Source: Actinomycetota bacterium
Lineage (GTDB): Bacteria; Actinomycetota; Actinomycetes; Actinomycetales; Microbacteriaceae
Assembly: GCA_027728145.1 (NCBI GenBank)
Contig: JAQBZV010000015.1
Span: 1-11,259 of the forward strand
Length of the DNA stretch: 11,259 bases
Reading direction: 5' to 3'
The notes beneath the pieces are model-generated. The model was not told where the DNA came from and made no database searches. It worked only from the letters and a program-made list of their open reading frames with translations. Made by a program: the position numbers and the translations under genes. This document shows, piece after piece, positions 7,251 through 11,259 of this stretch; within the stretch, counting starts at the first letter, position 1, and every line of letters starts with the position of its first letter.

Positions 7251-8429
7251 ATGAGCTCACAGGACACCGGCGGGCAAGCAACGCTTGCGCCGCAAGAATC
7301 ACGCGTGGGCAACGATGTTCCCGCGCAAACGCGCTCGGAGCGCTTCGCCTCGGGCAATGTTGACGACTTCGCTCCAGTAACTGGCCGGGAAACCGAGTGG
7401 AAACTCAGCCCAGTGACGAAGTTGGCAGCGCTTCTCGATGGAGAGCTCGACGGCGGCACCTACAACCTCTCCACATCACCCTCGGACGGCTTCAGCATGA
7501 GCTGGGTCGCACCACAGGATGCTCCGCGCGGTGTCGCTGGTCTCGCGGAAGACCGCATCGCAGCCAATGCATGGTCCAGCACCACCGAGATCCTCGTTGT
7601 CGACATCAAGGGGGAGCACGCTGAGCCCCTTCGCCTGGGGAGAACCGAGTTAGGAGATAGGGCGCGAGCCGGCCACACCATCATCCGCGCTCACGCCAAC
7701 AGCCACGCAACTCTCATTCTGGAATCCTCCGGTGATGCTTTGCTCGCAGAGAATGTCGAGTTCGACATCCAGGATGGCGCCAGTATCCAGCTCGTGTATG
7801 TGCAGGACTGGAATCCCGGGGCGATTCATTACGCAGCGCACTTCGCTACGGTCGCCAAAGACGCAACACTGACCCACATCGTGATCTCGCTCGGTGGTGA
7901 CGTGGTTATCGTGAACCCATCCACCCAACTTGTCGGAGCGGGAGCCGCTGGCCACCTCTGGGGTGCGTACTTTGCCGACGCCACGCAGCACCTCGAGCAC
8001 CGTGTTTATGTCCACCATCAAGGCCCCCAGACCGTCTCCCGTGTGACGTACAAGGGCGCTCTGCATGGGAAAGGGGCTCGTACCGTCTGGGTTGGCGATG
8101 TTCTCATTGGAGTGGATGCCGTGGGCACGGACTCTTACGAGCAAAACCGCAACTTGGTGCTCAGTAACGGAACCCGAGCTGATTCGATTCCTAACCTCGA
8201 AATCAAAACCGGTGATATAGCGGGAGCGGGGCACGCCAGCGCGACCGGGCGTTTTGATGATGAGCAACTGTTTTACCTCCAGTCTCGAGGTATCGAGGAA
8301 CTGGATGCCCGAAGGCTTGTCGTGATGGGCTTCCTGGTGGACGTGATTTCCAAGATCAATGACCCCAGCCTGGTAGAAGAACTCACGCACAAGATTCAGC
8401 AGAAGCTGTCCCGCACGGAGGTGGAATAA
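7251..8429 (+). CDS. sufD: Fe-S cluster assembly protein SufD
   Basis: SufD is the paralogue of SufB in the SufBC2D complex and is linked to iron entry during cluster assembly. It has 392 residues, usual for the family. The N-terminal 40 or so residues are polar and variable. The middle is the expected run of short beta strands. The C-terminal SUF core contains NLEIKTGDIAGAGHASATG (315-333) and then [11 protein letters not shown] (337-347), nearly identical to the SufB segment. His328 matches the functional His360 of E. coli SufD, but the E. coli Cys358 position holds Ala326; from memory this is common in actinobacterial SufD. The ATG follows the sufB TAA directly. A GGAAGG stretch inside the sufB end lies about 13 nt upstream, so coupling to sufB translation is likely. 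Its own stop abuts the next ATG in the same way. Confidence 0.95.
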   Translation: MSSQDTGGQATLAPQESRVGNDVPAQTRSERFASGNVDDFAPVTGRETEWKLSPVTKLAALLDGELDGGTYNLSTSPSDGFSMSWVAPQDAPRGVAGLAEDRIAANAWSSTTEILVVDIKGEHAEPLRLGRTELGDRARAGHTIIRAHANSHATLILESSGDALLAENVEFDIQDGASIQLVYVQDWNPGAIHYAAHFATVAKDATLTHIVISLGGDVVIVNPSTQLVGAGAAGHLWGAYFADATQHLEHRVYVHHQGPQTVSRVTYKGALHGKGARTVWVGDVLIGVDAVGTDSYEQNRNLVLSNGTRADSIPNLEIKTGDIAGAGHASATGRFDDEQLFYLQSRGIEELDARRLVVMGFLVDVISKINDPSLVEELTHKIQQKLSRTEVE

Positions 8430-8765
8430 ATGGCTGCAATCAAAGTATGCGGCGTCGATGATCTGAGCGTGTCTAGCGCGGTGAAGGTAACCATCGACGG
8501 CGTTCCTATCGCCCTCGTCAAAGATTCCTCTGGCGACATTCACGCCATCGGGGATACCTGCAGCCATGGTGAAATCTCCCTTTCTGAGGGTTTCGTCGAA
8601 GACGACAGTTTGGAATGCTGGGCGCACGGGTCAAAGTTCTCTCTCGCCACAGGAGCGCCCCAAAACTTTCCCGCTTTCGAGCCGGTTCCCGTGTACCCGG
8701 TCACCATTACCGATGGTGAGATTTATGTCGACCCCACCCCCATGACCACTCCCGACGACGCCTAA
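8430..8765 (+). CDS. Rieske [2Fe-2S] ferredoxin-like protein of the suf operon
   Basis: This is a 111-residue soluble Rieske-fold protein, resembling NirD and dioxygenase ferredoxin subunits. The cluster ligands are clear: CSH (Cys44, His46) and CWAH (Cys63, His66), with 16 residues between the two pairs, which is the Rieske pattern CxH...CxxH. There is no signal peptide or membrane anchor, so it acts in the cytoplasm. It starts with no gap after the sufD TAA, and GGAGG lies about 8 nt upstream within the sufD end. It sits between sufD and sufC, a position I recall from other actinobacterial suf operons, which suggests electron supply for cluster assembly or repair. That role is inference: no oxygenase gene is nearby to make it a dioxygenase partner. 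Confidence in the Rieske fold is high; the exact function is unknown. Confidence 0.92.
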   Translation: MAAIKVCGVDDLSVSSAVKVTIDGVPIALVKDSSGDIHAIGDTCSHGEISLSEGFVEDDSLECWAHGSKFSLATGAPQNFPAFEPVPVYPVTITDGEIYVDPTPMTTPDDA

Positions 8766-8773
8766 GGACAGCA

Positions 8774-9532
8774 ATGAGCACTCTCACCATTTCCGATCTC
8801 CACGTTTCTATCGAGGCAGAGCAGGGCCCTGTAGAAATTTTGAAAGGTGTGGACCTCGTCCTAGAACAGGGTCACACCCACGCCATCATGGGTCCCAATG
8901 GCTCCGGTAAGTCCACACTGGCTTACACAATCGCCGGCCACCCCCGTTACCAGGTGACTAAGGGCTCAATCGACCTCGACGGCAAGGATGTACTCGACAT
9001 GAGTGTGGACGAACGAGCCAAGGCTGGCATTTTCCTCGCTATGCAGTACCCCGTGGAGGTCCCCGGTGTCAGTGTGTCCAACTTCCTGCGATCTGCGAAG
9101 ACAGCCCTGGACGGTAAGGCTCCTGCCCTGCGTGAATGGGTGAAAGACCTCCGTGGAGCTATGGACGCACTGAAGATGGAGCCCGGGTTTGCCGAGCGCA
9201 ACGTCAATGAGGGCTTCTCTGGGGGAGAGAAGAAGCGTCACGAAATCATGCAGCTGGAACTCTTGAAGCCAAAGTTTGCTGTGCTCGATGAGACCGACTC
9301 TGGCCTGGACGTGGACGCGTTGAAGACCGTCGCCGAAGGGGTAAATCGAGCAAAAGAGTCCACGGATCTTGGAGTCCTGCTGATTACCCACTACACCCGG
9401 ATCTTGAACTACATCAAGCCTGATTTTGTCCACGTAGTGGTCGGGGGCAAAATAGCCGAAAGTGGTGGGTCTGAGATGGCCGATCGCCTCGAAGCGGAGG
9501 GTTACGACCGCTACACCCAGCAGACTGCTTAA
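8774..9532 (+). CDS. sufC: Fe-S cluster assembly ATPase SufC
   Basis: SufC is the cytoplasmic ABC-type ATPase that drives conformational change of SufB-SufD during cluster assembly; it is not a transporter. The 252-residue length is normal. Motifs in order are Walker A GPNGSGKST (40-48), the Q-loop MQYPVEVPGVSVSNFLR (90-106, Gln91) typical of SufC, the signature FSGGEKKR (148-155), Walker B FAVLDETDSGLD (168-179, with Glu173 catalytic), and the H-loop ITHYTRIL with His206. The DETDSGLD form separates SufC from ordinary ABC importers. The ATG at 8774 has AAGGA 5 nt upstream, overlapping the stop of the Rieske gene; the gap is 8 nt. In many actinobacteria sufC is followed by sufS and sufU; here the DUF59 gene comes next. 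Confidence 0.97.
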   Translation: MSTLTISDLHVSIEAEQGPVEILKGVDLVLEQGHTHAIMGPNGSGKSTLAYTIAGHPRYQVTKGSIDLDGKDVLDMSVDERAKAGIFLAMQYPVEVPGVSVSNFLRSAKTALDGKAPALREWVKDLRGAMDALKMEPGFAERNVNEGFSGGEKKRHEIMQLELLKPKFAVLDETDSGLDVDALKTVAEGVNRAKESTDLGVLLITHYTRILNYIKPDFVHVVVGGKIAESGGSEMADRLEAEGYDRYTQQTA

Positions 9533-9552
9533 ACTGCAGGAGAGGAGAAGTT

Positions 9553-9885
9553 ATGTCCACCATTGCACTGAGCGACGAGCGGTTTGACGTTGTACAAGAG
9601 GCCCTCAAGAACGTTATTGATCCTGAATTGGGCGTGAATATTGTCGATCTCGGCCTGATTTATGACCTGTCATGGGATGGCGACGAAGACGCTCTCATCA
9701 TCAGCATGACGTTAACCTCCGCGGGATGTCCGCTGACCGATGTCATTGAAGAGGAACTGGGAAACTCACTTGATGGCGTCGTGGAACGTTTTCGGATCAA
9801 CTGGGTCTGGATGCCACCGTGGGGACAGGAACGTATCTCCGAAGACGGACGCGACATGATGAGGGCCCTCGGATTCTCCATCTAA
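9553..9885 (+). CDS. sufT: SufT-like DUF59/MIP18-family Fe-S maturation factor
   Basis: This small cytoplasmic protein (110 residues) belongs to the DUF59/MIP18 (metal-sulfur cluster biosynthetic) family, which assists iron-sulfur protein maturation. The domain spans nearly the whole protein: NVIDPELGVNIVDLGLIYD (20-38), MTLTSAGCPLTDVIEEE (52-68) with the conserved Cys59, and the C-terminal WMPPWGQERISEDGRDMM typical of the actinobacterial form. The ATG at 9553 is preceded by a purine-rich AGGAGAGGAG stretch. The gap to sufC is 20 nt. It closes the suf gene set, and an ABC-F gene follows at 36 nt in the same direction. The symbol sufT is given from family and position; PaaD-like relatives share the domain, but no phenylacetate genes are nearby. 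Confidence 0.9.
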   Translation: MSTIALSDERFDVVQEALKNVIDPELGVNIVDLGLIYDLSWDGDEDALIISMTLTSAGCPLTDVIEEELGNSLDGVVERFRINWVWMPPWGQERISEDGRDMMRALGFSI

Positions 9886-9921
9886 CTGCGCGCTGGGTAC
9901 CGCCTACCGCTGGGGCACCCC

Positions 9922-11259
9922 GTGCTTGAGGTCAAAAACCTCCAAATCCGCATCGGAGCACGCGTTCTCATGGACGACGTGTCCTTTCGGGTGGACAAGG
10001 GCGACAAAGTCGGCCTCGTGGGGCGAAACGGGGCAGGAAAAACGACCCTCACCAAAGTGATTGCCGGCGATATTCCCGCAACAGCTGGCTCTTTGCATCG
10101 CCAAGGCGACATGGGCTTTCTTCCCCAAGATCCGAGGAGCGGTGATCCTGAGGAGACAGCAAGGACGCGCATCTTGAATGCGCGAGGGCTCGGATCGCTC
10201 ATGGCCGACATGGACACCGCCGCGCTCGCCATGGGAGACCCCGATTCAGCAGTGGCCGAAGCCGCCATGGCGCGGTATGGGCGACTGAATGACCGGTTTC
10301 TGGCGTCTGGGGGTTACCAAGCTGAGGCGGAAGCTGCCGCCATCGCGTCTCACTTGAACCTTCCTACAAGCATCCTCGAGCAGTCTTTAGGAACGCTGTC
10401 CGGTGGACAGCGCCGTCGAATAGAACTTGCGCGCATTCTCTTCCAGAATGCCCCACTCATGGTTCTTGACGAGCCCACCAACCACTTGGATGCCGACTCG
10501 GTGACCTGGTTGCGATCTTTTTTGGCGTCTTACCCCGGTGGTGTCATCGTGATATCCCACGATGTTGCCCTTGTCGAAGAAACAGTCAACCGAGTGTTCT
10601 ACCTCGATGCGACGAGAGAAACCATCGATATTTACAACATGTCCTGGAAACACTATTTGAGGCAACGTGAAGCAGACCAAGAAAGACGGGTCAGGGAGCG
10701 GTCCATTACAGAGAAAAAGGCCACCGCGCTCCAGCTTCAGGCAGCAAGGTTTGGGGCGAAAGCCAGTAAAGCCTCCTCAGCACAGCAGATGAAGGCCCGA
10801 GCAGAAAAGATGCTCCAGGGGCTTGAAGGCGTTAGGGCAACCGACAAAGTGGCAAAGCTCCGTTTCCCAGACCCAGCAGCCTGTGGAAAGACGCCCCTGT
10901 TTGCCACCAACCTTTCCAAAAGCTACGGGTCACTGGAAGTATTCACCGCAGTGGACTTGGCCATTGACCGGGGAACGAAAGTGGTCATCGTGGGCCTCAA
11001 TGGAGCGGGAAAGACAACGCTGTTGAGGATTCTTGCTGGGGTGGACGCGCCCGATACTGGAGTAGTGGAGGCAGGACACGGTCTTCGTGTCGGCTACTAC
11101 GCCCAGGAACACGAAACGCTCGATGTCTCGAGGACTGTCCTGGAGAACATGCTGGCGTCCTCGCCTTCTCTGGGCGAAACAGAAGCCCGAAACGTTCTCG
11201 GATCATTCCTTTTCTCAGGTGATGACGTCCATAAGCCGGCAGGCGTATTGTCCGGCGGA
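9922..11259 (+). CDS. ABC-F family ATPase, truncated by window end
   Basis: This is a soluble tandem ABC protein of the ABC-F family. Members act on the ribosome as translation factors or antibiotic-protection proteins rather than as transporters. The 446 codons seen have no stop and end inside the second LSGG signature. The first domain has Walker A GRNGAGKTT (34-42), LSGGQ (159-163), Walker B LMVLDEPTNHLD (179-190) and ISHD with His213. A charged, helical linker rich in Lys, Arg, Gln and Ala follows (about 230-310), as in ABC-F. The second domain has Walker A GLNGAGKTT (358-366). No membrane segments are seen. The likely start is GTG at 9922, giving the LEVKNL family N-terminus. The frame is open back to the sufT stop, but only CTG codons lie upstream. 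No good ribosome binding site is visible, so coupling to sufT is possible. The subfamily cannot be fixed, and nothing shows a resistance role. Confidence 0.9.
   Translation, partial: MLEVKNLQIRIGARVLMDDVSFRVDKGDKVGLVGRNGAGKTTLTKVIAGDIPATAGSLHRQGDMGFLPQDPRSGDPEETARTRILNARGLGSLMADMDTAALAMGDPDSAVAEAAMARYGRLNDRFLASGGYQAEAEAAAIASHLNLPTSILEQSLGTLSGGQRRRIELARILFQNAPLMVLDEPTNHLDADSVTWLRSFLASYPGGVIVISHDVALVEETVNRVFYLDATRETIDIYNMSWKHYLRQREADQERRVRERSITEKKATALQLQAARFGAKASKASSAQQMKARAEKMLQGLEGVRATDKVAKLRFPDPAACGKTPLFATNLSKSYGSLEVFTAVDLAIDRGTKVVIVGLNGAGKTTLLRILAGVDAPDTGVVEAGHGLRVGYYAQEHETLDVSRTVLENMLASSPSLGETEARNVLGSFLFSGDDVHKPAGVLSGG

Noticed and set aside
7650..8627. 325-codon open frame on the minus strand opposite sufD and the Rieske gene
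   Set aside because: It is long, but it is a mirror of well-supported plus-strand genes, has no recognisable domain, and crosses the sufD/Rieske junction. Codon bias of the real genes explains it.
9886..9921. CTG-initiated longer ABC-F start, or readthrough fusion SufT-ABC-F
   Set aside because: The frame is open between the genes, but the 12 extra residues do not resemble an ABC-F N-terminus, and GTG 9922 gives the expected family start.

Overview
The window looks like a stretch of chromosome from an actinobacterium, most likely Microbacteriaceae or a close relative. The evidence is the moderately high G+C by eye, GTG starts, the actinobacterial style of the heme genes, and the gene order sufB-sufD-Rieske-sufC-sufT-ABC-F next to ctaA/ctaB and a tkt-tal-pgi cluster. 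This placement rests on recalled gene order and protein style, not on a search. Coding density is very high, and there is no sign of mobile DNA, CRISPR, tRNA or rRNA.

Region 1 (1-3673, minus strand) is a sugar-phosphate operon read right to left: transketolase (tkt), transaldolase (tal), then the N-terminal third of glucose-6-phosphate isomerase (pgi), which is cut by the left edge. The genes are 4 nt apart (tkt/tal) or overlap by 4 nt (tal/pgi). Together they join the non-oxidative pentose phosphate pathway to glycolysis.

Region 2 (3674-5653) holds the two heme-modifying enzymes for cytochrome c/quinol oxidases. ctaB (heme O synthase) is on plus, divergent from tkt. ctaA (heme A synthase) is on minus and convergent with ctaB; the two overlap tail to tail by 59 bp. 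CtaB farnesylates heme B and CtaA oxidises the product to heme A.

Region 3 (5654-5831) is a 178-bp divergent control region between ctaA and the suf operon. It contains two inverted repeats of the same 7-2-7 layout, an extra half-site and a possible promoter. It is the most interesting non-coding part of the window.

Region 4 (5832-11259, plus strand) is a SUF iron-sulfur cluster assembly operon: sufB, sufD, a Rieske-type ferredoxin, sufC and a DUF59/SufT protein, followed at 36 nt by an ABC-F ATPase cut by the right edge. SufB, SufC and SufD form the scaffold/ATPase complex, and SufT-type proteins help mature targets. The cysteine desulfurase (sufS), its partner sufU and the repressor sufR, often part of actinobacterial suf operons, are not in this locus. 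The sulfur source must therefore be encoded elsewhere, and regulation may use another factor.

I found no convincing new biological system. The points most worth a second look are the sufB/ctaA control region, the reduced suf gene set with its inserted Rieske protein, and the antisense overlap of ctaA and ctaB.
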